A DNA stretch of 23,893 nt from Marinilabiliaceae bacterium UBA5213 (GCA_002412555.1 DHVH01000173.1:12686-36578); one strand, 5' to 3'. Positions 8,915 through 16,996 are shown, counted from the first letter of the stretch. The notes: generated from the letters alone by a model not told the origin. Made by a program: numbers and translations.

Positions 8915-10639
8915 TTATCGGGTCATAAGGGCGTCAATACCGCCCACTAAATAGACCAGAGGAGCATTCCAATTAATGGCTATTTCATTGGTTGAATAGC
9001 TGCATTCTAAATCAACATAGGATTTAGCAGGGAAAGGGCTTCGCTCAACGTCCGTCCCACAATCGGTTAAAACGGCTAAGTTGGGACCTCCGACAAGGAA
9101 GCCGGGAACAGGATCTTCAATGCCATCCGCACCGGATGGCCTGTGGTGAATATGCATGACACGCTGATGGCCAAAGCCGGTCACAAAACAGAAACCAGTG
9201 GCATTTCTTCCGAGCACATAGTCCAGATCCGAGATGGCTGAATTTAAATAAGCAGCATCACCAGTCAACTGATGGGCAAACAGCTTGACCATACCTTCAT
9301 TGGCCACCTGCGAACTACTGCCCCAGGCAAATTCCTGAATACTAATGCCATAAGGCGAACTATCAGAAACAGCCACCAATTCGCTGGCCAGCGCCAAAAA
9401 GTCTTCTTTAATAGAAAGATTTGTAAGTTCAGCGGGGAGCTCATCATAAAAATCTATTAAGGAGAAAAATCCCAATGCATAGACCTGGTTCCAGGTAGGA
9501 ACCAGTGGACGGTGGTATTTCTCTTTTATTACGGACAAATACCGGTCGTTACCGGTTGCCAGGTAGAGTTCCGCTGCGGCCCAGAACCACTCATCATCCA
9601 ATTGATCATCTCCATAGGCACCTGTAGCAATGTCTTCAGGCTGTTGATAAGTCAGATCAGGATGCCTCACAGCCCAGTCCCAAGCCATCTCGGCTCTGCT
9701 TAGACAGCTGTCGGACAAGCCCGGTAACTGCGCATCATAGCCACTTAGCACGCGGAAGGCAGATGCCGTCAGCGCCGCATAATTCAGCGTAGCTGCAGTC
9801 CCTTTGGCCACAACAAAACGATCATTCACGGCCTCATTGGGCATCACAAAGTCCTCAAACTGCTTGGTGGTAAGTTTATGATAAACCCCGCCGTCGTTTG
9901 GATCCTGCATGCTCAACACCCATCGCAGGTTGAACAGGGTTTCGGACAATATATCCGGAATACCGCTACCTGATTCTGGTATGTTCAAATCCAGTTGGGC
10001 ATAATAGAGCGGATAATCCTTCAATGCCCTCAGCATGGTATAAGTAGTGATGCCGCTATTGACCACATATTTGTTGTAATCTCCGGCATCATACCAACCC
10101 AGAGGGGAAGAGATGACCGTCCCCTCAGGACGCTTGTCATCGGCAGCTGAAGCATGAATGTAAACCACCGTGTCGGGATGCCCCGCAGCACGCGCCCATT
10201 TGCCGGCAAAAGTCTCCTCTAGGGCTATGGAGGTCCGGTTAAGGTAAAAAGACTTGATGGCTGCCTTGCTCACTTCATGGTAGGGATTGGGACCAATGTT
10301 TATTTCATAAGTCTTAGAAAAACCAGATAATTGAACAGTGTAGCTACCCGCCTGCTGCCATTCAGAAAAATCCACCTTTCGCACAGTATCCCCCGAAGCC
10401 TCCCAGTATAAAGGTGCTTCAGGAGTGGCTCTGAAAACCTCTTTACCTTCAGCATTCAGCAGCACAAATTCATCAACATCATGAGTGACCAGCGCTAATT
10501 TTGGGCCATGCGAGAGGTATCCCACCTGGTTATAAATCAGCCTGGAGCTTGCTGATTCATCGACAGAGGATTGTCTGCAACTGCAGAAAAAACAGATCGA
10601 AACAAACACAAAAAAAAGATACTTCAATAATACGGGCAT
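8915..10639 (-). CDS. GH9 endoglucanase/cellodextrinase lipoprotein with N-terminal Ig-like domain
   Basis: GH9 enzymes hydrolyse beta-1,4-glucans by inversion. The signal peptide ends CSC (Cys21), so this is probably a lipoprotein of the cell surface or periplasm. Residues about 33-115 match the CelD-type Ig-like domain (RLIYNQVGYLSHGPKLALV), and the rest is the (alpha/alpha)6 barrel. Catalytic signatures are present: GWYDAGDYNKYV with Asp184 and Asp187, the HHRPSGADG histidine motif, and YSTNEIAINWNAPLVYLVGG with acid Glu552. The 574-residue length and lack of a carbohydrate-binding module or type 9 secretion tail suit an enzyme trimming imported or soluble oligosaccharides rather than crystalline cellulose. 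It lies 40 bases after the GH94 gene and is clearly in the same operon. Exo versus endo action cannot be decided here. Confidence 0.94.
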   Translation of the reverse strand: MPVLLKYLFFVFVSICFFCSCRQSSVDESASSRLIYNQVGYLSHGPKLALVTHDVDEFVLLNAEGKEVFRATPEAPLYWEASGDTVRKVDFSEWQQAGSYTVQLSGFSKTYEINIGPNPYHEVSKAAIKSFYLNRTSIALEETFAGKWARAAGHPDTVVYIHASAADDKRPEGTVISSPLGWYDAGDYNKYVVNSGITTYTMLRALKDYPLYYAQLDLNIPESGSGIPDILSETLFNLRWVLSMQDPNDGGVYHKLTTKQFEDFVMPNEAVNDRFVVAKGTAATLNYAALTASAFRVLSGYDAQLPGLSDSCLSRAEMAWDWAVRHPDLTYQQPEDIATGAYGDDQLDDEWFWAAAELYLATGNDRYLSVIKEKYHRPLVPTWNQVYALGFFSLIDFYDELPAELTNLSIKEDFLALASELVAVSDSSPYGISIQEFAWGSSSQVANEGMVKLFAHQLTGDAAYLNSAISDLDYVLGRNATGFCFVTGFGHQRVMHIHHRPSGADGIEDPVPGFLVGGPNLAVLTDCGTDVERSPFPAKSYVDLECSYSTNEIAINWNAPLVYLVGGIDALMTR

Positions 10640-10665
10640 AATAGTAAATTTAGATTCATATATAC

Positions 10666-10683
10666 TTAAGCCTATTGGCTTAA
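10666..10683 (-). other. Perfect 7-bp hairpin over the GH94 stop codon
   Basis: TTAAGCC (10666-10672), loop of four, GGCTTAA (10677-10683). The palindrome includes the TAA stop of the GH94 gene (10682-10680) and lies in the 40-base gap before the GH9 ATG. No T-run follows on the minus strand. It may mark an mRNA processing point or influence ribosome release or restart; its function is unproven. Confidence 0.5.
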
Positions 10684-13112
10684 CCCATCACTACCTCTAC
10701 CTTATAACTACCTGAATTGTAAACCGGAACAAGCTTGTCTGCCACCTCATTTCCATTGACCAATACCTGACGAACGCCTTTACTAACTCCATCCGGATTG
10801 GTGACCTTAATCTGGTAAGTGGCCCCCCTGAATTTGCGTACCACTTCAAAGCCTTTCCAGTCGGCGGGGATACAAGGATTAATTAGCAATCCGTCATACT
10901 GCGGCTGGATGCCCAGAATATAACGGGTAATGGCATAGAAATTCCATGAGGCCGTTCCCGTTAACCATGAGTTTTTGGCCTCGCCTGGCTTAAAAGCATC
11001 TTTGCCGGCTATCATTTGTGAATAGACGTAAGGTTCCGTTTTGTGTAAATCGCTGATGTCTTCGAGGTAGGCGGGACAAATCTTCTGGTAATAGTCCCAG
11101 GCACGCTCACCGCGACCAATCATGGTCTCACCAATCATTATCCAGGGATTATTGTGGCAGAAAATACCGGCATTTTCCTTATAACCCGGGGGATAGGTCG
11201 ATATTTCGCCATACTCAAGCACATAGCGGGTAAAGGCCGGGTTGTTCAGAACAATACCATACTCACAGTCGAGCCGCTCTTTAACGGCGTCCAGCGCTTT
11301 TTCAACCATGCCTTCTTCCTTACCTATCTCGGCCATGGTGCACCAGCCCTGCGATTCTATAAATATCTTTCCTTCTTCATTTTCATGGCTGCCCACTTTT
11401 TTGCCAAAGAAATCGTAGGCCCGCAGGTACCAATCACCATCCCAGCCATGTTGCTTTATGGTTTCCACCATTTTATCCACATGCTGCATGGCCGCATCTG
11501 CCTCGGACGTTTTACCAATTTGCCGACAAAGCTGAGCAAACTCTTTACCATATACCACAAACAAGCCGGCAATCATGACCGATTCAGCGGTTCCACCTAC
11601 TTTATTCTCCGTGGTCTGAAAAGACTCGTTGGGATCATTGGAAAAACAGTTCAGATTCAAACAATCGTTCCAGTCGGCCCGCCCAATTAATGGCAAACCA
11701 TGAGGTCCCAGGTTGTTGACCACGTGGTAAAAGGACAATTTGATATGCTCAAAGTGCGGCTTAGCCGTACTTTCAACGTTATCGAAGGGTACCATCTCAT
11801 CCAGTAGCGAAAAATCTCCCGTTTCCTTGATGTAATCCACGGTGGACAAAATCAGCCACAGCGGGTCATCATTGAAATTGCCACCAATGGCATCATTGCC
11901 GCGCTTGGTCAATGGCTGGTACTGGTGGTAGGCGCCACCATCCTGAAATTGGGTAGAAGCAATATCGATGATGCGCTCACGGGCGCGCTCGGGTATCTGG
12001 TGCACAAAACCTATCAGGTCCTGATTGGAATCCCTAAAACCCATTCCGCGACCAATACCTACTTCAAAAAAGGAGGCTGAACGCGACATGTTAAAGGTCA
12101 CCATGCATTGATACTGGTTCCAGATGTTCACCATCCGGTCCAACTTCTCATCACCACTCTTTATATGAAAAACGCTGAGCAGTTTATCCCAATGCGCCTT
12201 CAGCTCTGCCATGGCCTTGTCGACCTTATCGACGGTATTGAAACGCTCAATATTAGCCAGGGCCTTCTTTTTGTTGATAACCCCTTTGGATTCCCATTTG
12301 TCCTCTTCAGGATTCTCTACATAGCCCAAAATAAATACCAGTTCCTTAGTCTCCCCGGCATTCAGCTCAATTTCAAAATAGTGCGAAGCGATGGGCGACC
12401 AGCCATGCGCATGGGAATTCCGCGGACGGCCTTCCACCACCGCCTGTGGACCGGAAAACTCGTTGTACAATCCCACGAAAGATTCCCGATCGGTATCGAA
12501 GCCCTGAACCGGTGCATTGGCATGGTAATAGGCAAAATGGTTTCTACGGTCCTTGTATTCTGTTTTATGATAGATGGTGGAATCTTTGATTTCGACCTCG
12601 CCGGTGCTCAGGTTGCGCTGCAGATTATTTTGATCGTCCTCCGCATTCCACAAGGCCCACTCCATGAAAGAAAAAAGCTTAAAGCTTTTTTTGGCACCCG
12701 ACGTATTGGTCAGCTTCACCTTCTGTACTTCACTCCACGATTGGAGGGGAACAAAAAACAAGACTTCCGCTTCCAGGCCATCCTTAGCCCCGATAATTTT
12801 GGTGTAGCTGAGACCATGGCGGCACTCATACTTATCCAGGGGTGTTTTGACCGGCTTCCAGCCGGGCGACCAAATGGTACCACCATCGTTGATATAAAAA
12901 TACCGTCCCCCGTTATCCATGGGTACGTTGTTGTACCGGTAACGGGTCAGGCGGCGGAATTTAGCATCTTTATAAAACGCATACCCTCCTGCACTGTTGG
13001 AAATCAGTGAAAAGAAATCCTCATTGCCCAGATAGTTGATCCAGGGCCACGGGGTTTGTGGATTTGAAATCACATATTCCCGACTATCATCATCAAAATG
13101 TCCAAACTTCAT
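10680..13112 (-). CDS. cbp: GH94 cellobiose phosphorylase
   Basis: Cytoplasmic enzyme: cellobiose + phosphate gives alpha-glucose 1-phosphate + glucose, saving one ATP equivalent. The whole length (810 residues) follows the cellobiose phosphorylase pattern, beginning with MKFGHFDDDSREYVI and PWPWINYLGNEDFFSL, then GRYFYINDGGTIW, the substrate loop GRGMGFRDSNQDL (354-366), GGNFNDDPLWL, and GRADWNDCLNL, whose Trp481 and Asp483 correspond to the substrate-stacking Trp488 and catalytic Asp490 known from the Cellvibrio gilvus enzyme. There is no signal peptide. Cellobiose phosphorylases are close to this length, whereas cyclic-glucan synthases of GH94 are far larger. It sits between the GPH transporter (53 bases upstream) and the GH9 gene, so import followed by phosphorolysis is the obvious pathway. 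Cellodextrin or laminaribiose specificity is less likely but not excluded. Confidence 0.95.
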   Translation of the reverse strand: MKFGHFDDDSREYVISNPQTPWPWINYLGNEDFFSLISNSAGGYAFYKDAKFRRLTRYRYNNVPMDNGGRYFYINDGGTIWSPGWKPVKTPLDKYECRHGLSYTKIIGAKDGLEAEVLFFVPLQSWSEVQKVKLTNTSGAKKSFKLFSFMEWALWNAEDDQNNLQRNLSTGEVEIKDSTIYHKTEYKDRRNHFAYYHANAPVQGFDTDRESFVGLYNEFSGPQAVVEGRPRNSHAHGWSPIASHYFEIELNAGETKELVFILGYVENPEEDKWESKGVINKKKALANIERFNTVDKVDKAMAELKAHWDKLLSVFHIKSGDEKLDRMVNIWNQYQCMVTFNMSRSASFFEVGIGRGMGFRDSNQDLIGFVHQIPERARERIIDIASTQFQDGGAYHQYQPLTKRGNDAIGGNFNDDPLWLILSTVDYIKETGDFSLLDEMVPFDNVESTAKPHFEHIKLSFYHVVNNLGPHGLPLIGRADWNDCLNLNCFSNDPNESFQTTENKVGGTAESVMIAGLFVVYGKEFAQLCRQIGKTSEADAAMQHVDKMVETIKQHGWDGDWYLRAYDFFGKKVGSHENEEGKIFIESQGWCTMAEIGKEEGMVEKALDAVKERLDCEYGIVLNNPAFTRYVLEYGEISTYPPGYKENAGIFCHNNPWIMIGETMIGRGERAWDYYQKICPAYLEDISDLHKTEPYVYSQMIAGKDAFKPGEAKNSWLTGTASWNFYAITRYILGIQPQYDGLLINPCIPADWKGFEVVRKFRGATYQIKVTNPDGVSKGVRQVLVNGNEVADKLVPVYNSGSYKVEVVMG

Positions 13113-13165
13113 TTGTCTAGTTGTTAACTTTTTTCTTTGTTATTTTATCATCTCTTGAGCCTGCG

Positions 13166-14785
13166 CTAGTTATTGGCAGCCAGCTCATTTTTTCTTCGAT
13201 TATTTAATTCCGTGGTAATCTCATCCATTTTTGTCTGATTCAAGGGGTAAAGGGTCATAACCCCGGCAGCGAGTAGGGCGATGATGGTCGGTATCCAACT
13301 CATCAGCATTATTATGCCCGGCACAGCACCTTCAATGGCCACAGAATCCTGACCATCGTAATGAAAGGAAGCCAGCACCAGACCAATGATGGCACCCGCT
13401 ACACCTCCACCGAATTTGGTAGAAAAGGATCCGGCAGAATAGATGAGACCTGTAGCCCGGCGACCATTTCTAAACTCTGAATAATCAGCGGCATCGGCCA
13501 ACATGGCAAAGAAAAGTGTTGGGAATATGGCCGCACCAAATTCAGATACAATACCAATGATGAAAATACTGAGCGTATTTTCTGGTCCGCAAAAAGCCAA
13601 CAAGGCATTCACCAGCCCGGAAAAAATAAAGGCATAAATAAACAAATTGCGCTTGCCCATCCTTTTGGCTAAATAAGCCGTTGCCATAGCCCCTGCAATG
13701 GATGCCACCATCAATGCCACCATGTAAGAAGCAGCCAGTAACTGATTGTGCAGGTAGTGGGTAAAGTAGATCACTACAATGCCCTGTTTTATTGAGTTGT
13801 AAACCTGAAACAACAAGCCTATAAACAAGAGTATCACCCAAGGTCTGTTTCTAAACAGATCTTTCAAATCCATCCACAGATTATTCTTTTGGGATTCCAG
13901 CGGCTTAACCCGCTCTTTGGTGGTATAAAAAGTAATGAACAAGGAAAGTGTCAGGAAAAAAGACAACACATATATAGCATTGCTATACCCCCGTTTTTGA
14001 TCAATTATAACAATGCTTTCCGCATTAAGACGCTCTTCTCCGGTCAGTATAAAACGGTATTCCTGATCGGCCTCCATTGAAAAACTTTTGCCTTTGGTGG
14101 CCAAATTGAGACTATCTGCCAAATGAGCATCTGCCCAGCTAAAGAGCGCCAGGCCATTCTTGGTTTTGATGTTGACATTCTCTACGTCTTCAGAAGTGGA
14201 GACTACAATTTCGTATCTGGCAGGCTCAAGCTCGTTGACAGCGATGGAAGGATTAATATCTCCATAATGCGCTACCAGAAACAACAAAGCGCCCTGCACC
14301 AGCATTCCTCCCCCAAATGCTCCTACCATGCGGTAGGAACCCAGTGTTGTTCGTACTTTATCATCGCCCGTCATTACTGCCATTAAAGCACCGTAAGGGA
14401 TGTTGTTGGCTGTATAAACCAGGGTGAAGATGATGTAAGTAGTGTAGGCATAGATAATTTTGCCGGTATAACTTAAATCCGGTGCGGTAAACAGCATCGA
14501 AAGAATGGCCCCCAGAGGAATAGCCGTCCATAAAATCCAGGGACGAAATTTCCCATAGCGGGATTTGGTGCGGTCGCCTACCACCCCCATAAAAATATCA
14601 CTGATGCCGTCACCCGAACGCGCAATCAGCATTAACAAACCTACAGCGGCCGGATTGAGCCCGAAAACATCGGTATAAAAAATAAAAAGGAAGGTGGAAA
14701 CGCCACGCCAGGCAATATTTGCTGCACCGTCGCCCAGGGCATAACCAATTTTCTCCCGCAGAGATATCTTTTCAGATACGTTCAT
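13166..14785 (-). CDS. GPH-family (MelB-like) MFS sugar cation symporter with enlarged periplasmic loop
   Basis: Inner-membrane carrier, probably importing cellobiose or a short glucan oligosaccharide with Na+ or H+. The N-terminal half has the family signature: GYALGDGAANIAW, then ARSGDGISDIFMGVVGDRTK with the cation- and sugar-site acidic residues, and YGKFRPW. About twelve membrane segments are visible. The protein is 539 residues, some 75 longer than E. coli MelB, and the surplus is a hydrophilic block at about 176-264 between helices 5 and 6, which faces the periplasm if the topology is MelB-like. The C-terminal half has ADAADYSEFRNGRRATGLIYSAGSF-type residues typical of the family. It lies between the regulator (84 bases) and the GH94 gene (53 bases), so cellobiose is the best-supported substrate, by context only. 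Confidence 0.9.
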   Translation of the reverse strand: MNVSEKISLREKIGYALGDGAANIAWRGVSTFLFIFYTDVFGLNPAAVGLLMLIARSGDGISDIFMGVVGDRTKSRYGKFRPWILWTAIPLGAILSMLFTAPDLSYTGKIIYAYTTYIIFTLVYTANNIPYGALMAVMTGDDKVRTTLGSYRMVGAFGGGMLVQGALLFLVAHYGDINPSIAVNELEPARYEIVVSTSEDVENVNIKTKNGLALFSWADAHLADSLNLATKGKSFSMEADQEYRFILTGEERLNAESIVIIDQKRGYSNAIYVLSFFLTLSLFITFYTTKERVKPLESQKNNLWMDLKDLFRNRPWVILLFIGLLFQVYNSIKQGIVVIYFTHYLHNQLLAASYMVALMVASIAGAMATAYLAKRMGKRNLFIYAFIFSGLVNALLAFCGPENTLSIFIIGIVSEFGAAIFPTLFFAMLADAADYSEFRNGRRATGLIYSAGSFSTKFGGGVAGAIIGLVLASFHYDGQDSVAIEGAVPGIIMLMSWIPTIIALLAAGVMTLYPLNQTKMDEITTELNNRRKNELAANN

Positions 14786-14832
14786 AGTCCTTATCTTAAA
14801 TATGCACCTAACTCATTACCTACCAGGAATTC

Positions 14833-14849
14833 ATCAACCTAAGGTTGAT
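14833..14849. promoter_or_regulatory. 17-bp palindrome upstream of the GPH transporter gene
   Basis: ATCAACCT, one central base, then AGGTTGAT: both 8-base arms are exact reverse complements. It lies in the 84-base gap between the regulator stop and the transporter start (48 bases before the ATG). There is no T-tract, so a protein-binding site or short RNA hairpin is more likely than a terminator. No second copy was noticed in the window. Confidence 0.4.
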
Positions 14850-14869
14850 CTATAAATGATTTATTGTCA

Positions 14870-15634
14870 CTATATGGCGAAATCTAAAAGCTCTTTGCGG
14901 TTTTTCTCATACAGGTCGCGATCAAAAACATATAGACGGGCAGGTTTGTGGGCCACTCCCATTTGTTTTTCTTCCAAGGGAACCAGATACTTCATTCTGG
15001 CCACTTTTTTACGGAAATTCCGCTTATCGAGCGCTACACCCAAAATCACTTCGTAAAGGCGTTGCAGTTGCGAAAGGGTAAACTTCTCAGGTAACAGTTC
15101 AAACCCAATGGGTTCTCTCAACAGGTTTTTCCGCAGAGCCACCAATGCTTCCTGCAAAATGGCCATGTGGTCAAATGCCAGATCCGTGACTTCTGCAACT
15201 GGCGTCCAGCGCACATTGCGTCCTTTCCACTCCAGGGTTACCTTGTCAGTGGCCAGCAATGAATAGTAACCAACAGTCACTATGCGCTTGTCAGGATCCC
15301 TTCCGTTGGCAGCCAACCATGCCCGGTCATTTTCCCGATTGATCCGATCAGGCGCTCCAAAGGTTTTAAATTGTTCCAGATAAATATTCTGCAGCCCGGT
15401 TAAATCAAACAAAACGCGGGATGCAGCTGCATCCAGATCCTCGTCATCATAAATATGGTTGCCGGTTAAAGTGAGGTCGTTAAACAATTCTTTGCCGGTC
15501 AACTCATCGGTCATCACCCGATCTACTAAAAGGACATTTAGCTGAGAAAAATCAAAACCAAATATGACACAATCGACTGAAAAATAGTCGTTCAATACGC
15601 CTGCATGTACCTTTTGTTCTATACTTGAGCTCAT
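14870..15634 (-). CDS. NrtR/AraR-type Nudix-related transcriptional regulator of the glucan operon
   Basis: DNA-binding regulator built from a Nudix-fold sensor (about residues 17-165) and a C-terminal winged helix (about 172-245, with ELLPEKFTLSQLQRLYEVIL and NFRKKVARM). The Nudix box is degenerate: Glu65 and Arg73 remain, but the metal-binding REUxEE becomes RVLFDL, so hydrolysis is unlikely and the fold should act as a ligand sensor. This is the NrtR architecture; Bacteroidota members include the arabinose regulator AraR. A longer frame would begin with TTG at 15691, but the ATG at 15634 places the conserved VDCVIFGF near the N-terminus, as in the paralogue at 17489-18166, so I chose it (254 residues). 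As first gene of the block it probably controls the operon and itself through the two repeats upstream. The effector, perhaps a sugar or sugar phosphate, is unknown. Confidence 0.87.
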   Translation of the reverse strand: MSSSIEQKVHAGVLNDYFSVDCVIFGFDFSQLNVLLVDRVMTDELTGKELFNDLTLTGNHIYDDEDLDAAASRVLFDLTGLQNIYLEQFKTFGAPDRINRENDRAWLAANGRDPDKRIVTVGYYSLLATDKVTLEWKGRNVRWTPVAEVTDLAFDHMAILQEALVALRKNLLREPIGFELLPEKFTLSQLQRLYEVILGVALDKRNFRKKVARMKYLVPLEEKQMGVAHKPARLYVFDRDLYEKNRKELLDFAI

Positions 15635-15736
15635 TCGTATATAATTCGAAGTTATAGGCGGCTCCAATCTGTCTTTATAGAGACCTGCCAATTTAGTATT
15701 TCAATTAGAAACTGGCCTCGCGACCAATCCAGCTTA

Positions 15737-15769
15737 GTGTTACTTTTACACTTAATAAAGCTTGTGCTA
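15737..15769. promoter_or_regulatory. Operator-like composite repeat, copy A
   Basis: GTGT (15737-15740), 7 bases, ACAC (15748-15751), 12 bases, GTG (15764-15766). The 24-mer 15746-15769 matches copy B at 18 of 24 positions, with the same half-site spacing. It lies about 100 bases upstream of the regulator ATG. GTGT and ACAC are mutual reverse complements, so the three half-sites could seat a dimer plus an extra subunit. The nearby Nudix-type regulator is the natural candidate to bind here. Confidence 0.55.
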
Positions 15770-15867
15770 AATTATAACATTATCCCTAAAATGCAAAAAT
15801 TATTATTTAAACTAATTATACAATTTTAAACAAACCAATAAGGGAAACACAGATACAGTGAGACTTT

Positions 15868-15900
15868 GTGTAGTATTTACACTTATTAAAAAATGTGTAA
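15868..15900. promoter_or_regulatory. Operator-like composite repeat, copy B
   Basis: GTGT (15868-15871), 7 bases, ACAC (15879-15882), 12 bases, GTGT (15895-15898). Within it TTACAC-N12-GTGTAA (15877-15900) is a perfect inverted repeat. Its half-site spacing is identical to copy A, 131 bases away. Both copies are followed by an AT-rich box ending TTATAA or TTTATAA. Confidence 0.6.
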
Positions 15901-16041
15901 TTTATAAAGATTCTAAATTATGACATAGTGCCAACTTCAAAACCAAAAAAACAATTTATGGAGATTCATTGGTCTATATCAAGTACTGCAAGTAAACTGC
16001 ACATAAGTATAATGTCGGCAACTAAGTCGCCCACGATAAAA

Positions 16042-16072
16042 TTCGTTAAACGTCTAAAAAATCGTATTTTTA
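16042..16072 (+). promoter_or_regulatory. Probable promoter of the NYN-LOTUS gene
   Basis: TTCG (16042-16045), 19 bases, TATTTTTA (16065-16072): each element differs by one base from TTTG and TAnnTTTG, with good spacing. Initiation would fall near 16079, leaving a leader of about 24 bases before the ATG at 16103. Confidence 0.4.
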
Positions 16073-16102
16073 CCTACGCCACCAAATAAAAGCTATACAC
16101 GA

Positions 16103-16852
16103 ATGAAGACCAATGAAGAAATGCGATTGGCCGTCCTTATAGACGGAGACAACATACCCTATGCCAATATCAAAGAGATGATGGAAGAGATAGCCAAATT
16201 TGGCGTACCTACCTTCAAAAGAATCTATGGCGACTGGACCAAGCCACAGTTGGGTGGGTGGAAAGGCGTTTTACTTGAAAATGCCATCCAACCGATTCAA
16301 CAATATGGTTATACGACAGGTAAAAATGCCACCGACTCGGCCATGATCATTGATGCTATGGACATTCTGTATTCCGGAAAAGTGGATGGCTTTTGTCTGG
16401 TATCGAGTGACAGTGACTTTACACGACTCGCCACAAGATTAAGGGAATCAGGCATGAAAGTAATAGGTATAGGAGAAAAGAAAACACCTTCACCATTTAT
16501 CGTCGCCTGTGATAAATTTATTTATCTGGAAATTCTGAGGTTGCCGGATGACAAAGAATCGGATAAAACCACAAAGAATAAACCAAGCGCCTCAGTACAA
16601 ATCATTGACAACAAGTTGTTGAAACTAATTACATCAAGTGTAAATGATCTGGCGGATGATGACGGATGGGCATTTTTAGGAGAAATAGGCCAGATGCTTA
16701 ATAAAAAACGGCCTGATTTTGACCCACGAAACTATGGATTTACACGATTGACGCCCTTATTAAAATCACTTAAGAAGAATTTTGATGTAGATGAACGTAT
16801 TTCAGGAAAATCAAACGCCAAGCAGGTATATGTAAAAACAATAGGGCGTTAG
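16103..16852 (+). CDS. NYN-domain (LabA/DUF88-type) putative ribonuclease with C-terminal LOTUS (OST-HTH) domain
   Basis: Two-domain protein expected to cut or process RNA. The N-terminal NYN/PIN-like domain (about 8-145) keeps the acidic residues of the fold: VLIDGDN (Asp14, Asp16), NATDSAMIIDAMDIL (Asp78) and LVSSDSDFTRLATRLRESG (Asp103, Asp105), followed by the usual VIGIGEKKTPSPFIVACDKF strand-helix pair. After a charged linker (150-167), residues about 170-245 form a LOTUS/OST-HTH module (DGWAFLGEIGQMLNKKRPDF, NYGFTRLTPLLKSL), which binds RNA in other proteins. There is no signal peptide, so it is cytoplasmic. It stands alone on the plus strand, divergent from the glucan operon, with no evident functional tie to its neighbours. 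Nuclease activity is inferred from family residues; the substrate is unknown. Confidence 0.9.
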   Translation: MKTNEEMRLAVLIDGDNIPYANIKEMMEEIAKFGVPTFKRIYGDWTKPQLGGWKGVLLENAIQPIQQYGYTTGKNATDSAMIIDAMDILYSGKVDGFCLVSSDSDFTRLATRLRESGMKVIGIGEKKTPSPFIVACDKFIYLEILRLPDDKESDKTTKNKPSASVQIIDNKLLKLITSSVNDLADDDGWAFLGEIGQMLNKKRPDFDPRNYGFTRLTPLLKSLKKNFDVDERISGKSNAKQVYVKTIGR

Positions 16853-16888
16853 TTTTTTAGATCGCCAGCTATAAATGCCAGCAAGTCC

Positions 16889-16903
16889 TTGATTATGAAT
16901 CAA
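16889..16903 (+). terminator. Weak stem-loop after the NYN-LOTUS gene
   Basis: TTGATT, three-base loop, AATCAA, followed by TTATTTG. It lies 37 bases after the stop codon. The stem is short and AT-only apart from one G-C pair, so it is at best a weak terminator. The rest of the 144-base gap (16853-16996) shows nothing clear. Confidence 0.3.
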
Positions 16904-16996
16904 TTATTTGATAAGGTCGTTACTATTTTGAAGATGAGACAAATAAAAAAAGTTTATCGAACTATTATAAAAAATAATGGAAAGTAAAATTCAAAA

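Larger units (their letters stand above)
15635..16102. other. Divergent 468-base control region between the regulator and NYN genes
   Basis: No coding potential is seen and the stretch is strongly AT-rich. It holds two composite GTGT/ACAC/GTG elements (15737-15766 and 15868-15898) and, near its right end, a promoter-like site for the NYN gene. On the minus strand ATTG (15824-15821), 19 bases, AATTTTTG (15801-15794) is a weak promoter candidate for the regulator operon, which would place the first element just downstream of initiation. Positions 15901-16040 show nothing recognisable. Confidence 0.6.

Noticed and set aside
12108..13010. 300-codon plus-strand open frame opposite the GH94 gene.
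   Set aside because: It is antisense to a strongly conserved enzyme, has no recognisable domain, and long antisense frames are expected opposite such genes.
15961..16020. Near-repeat AAGTACTGCA and AAGTAAACTGCA in the divergent control region.
   Set aside because: Short, imperfect, and without a spacing or position that suggests function.
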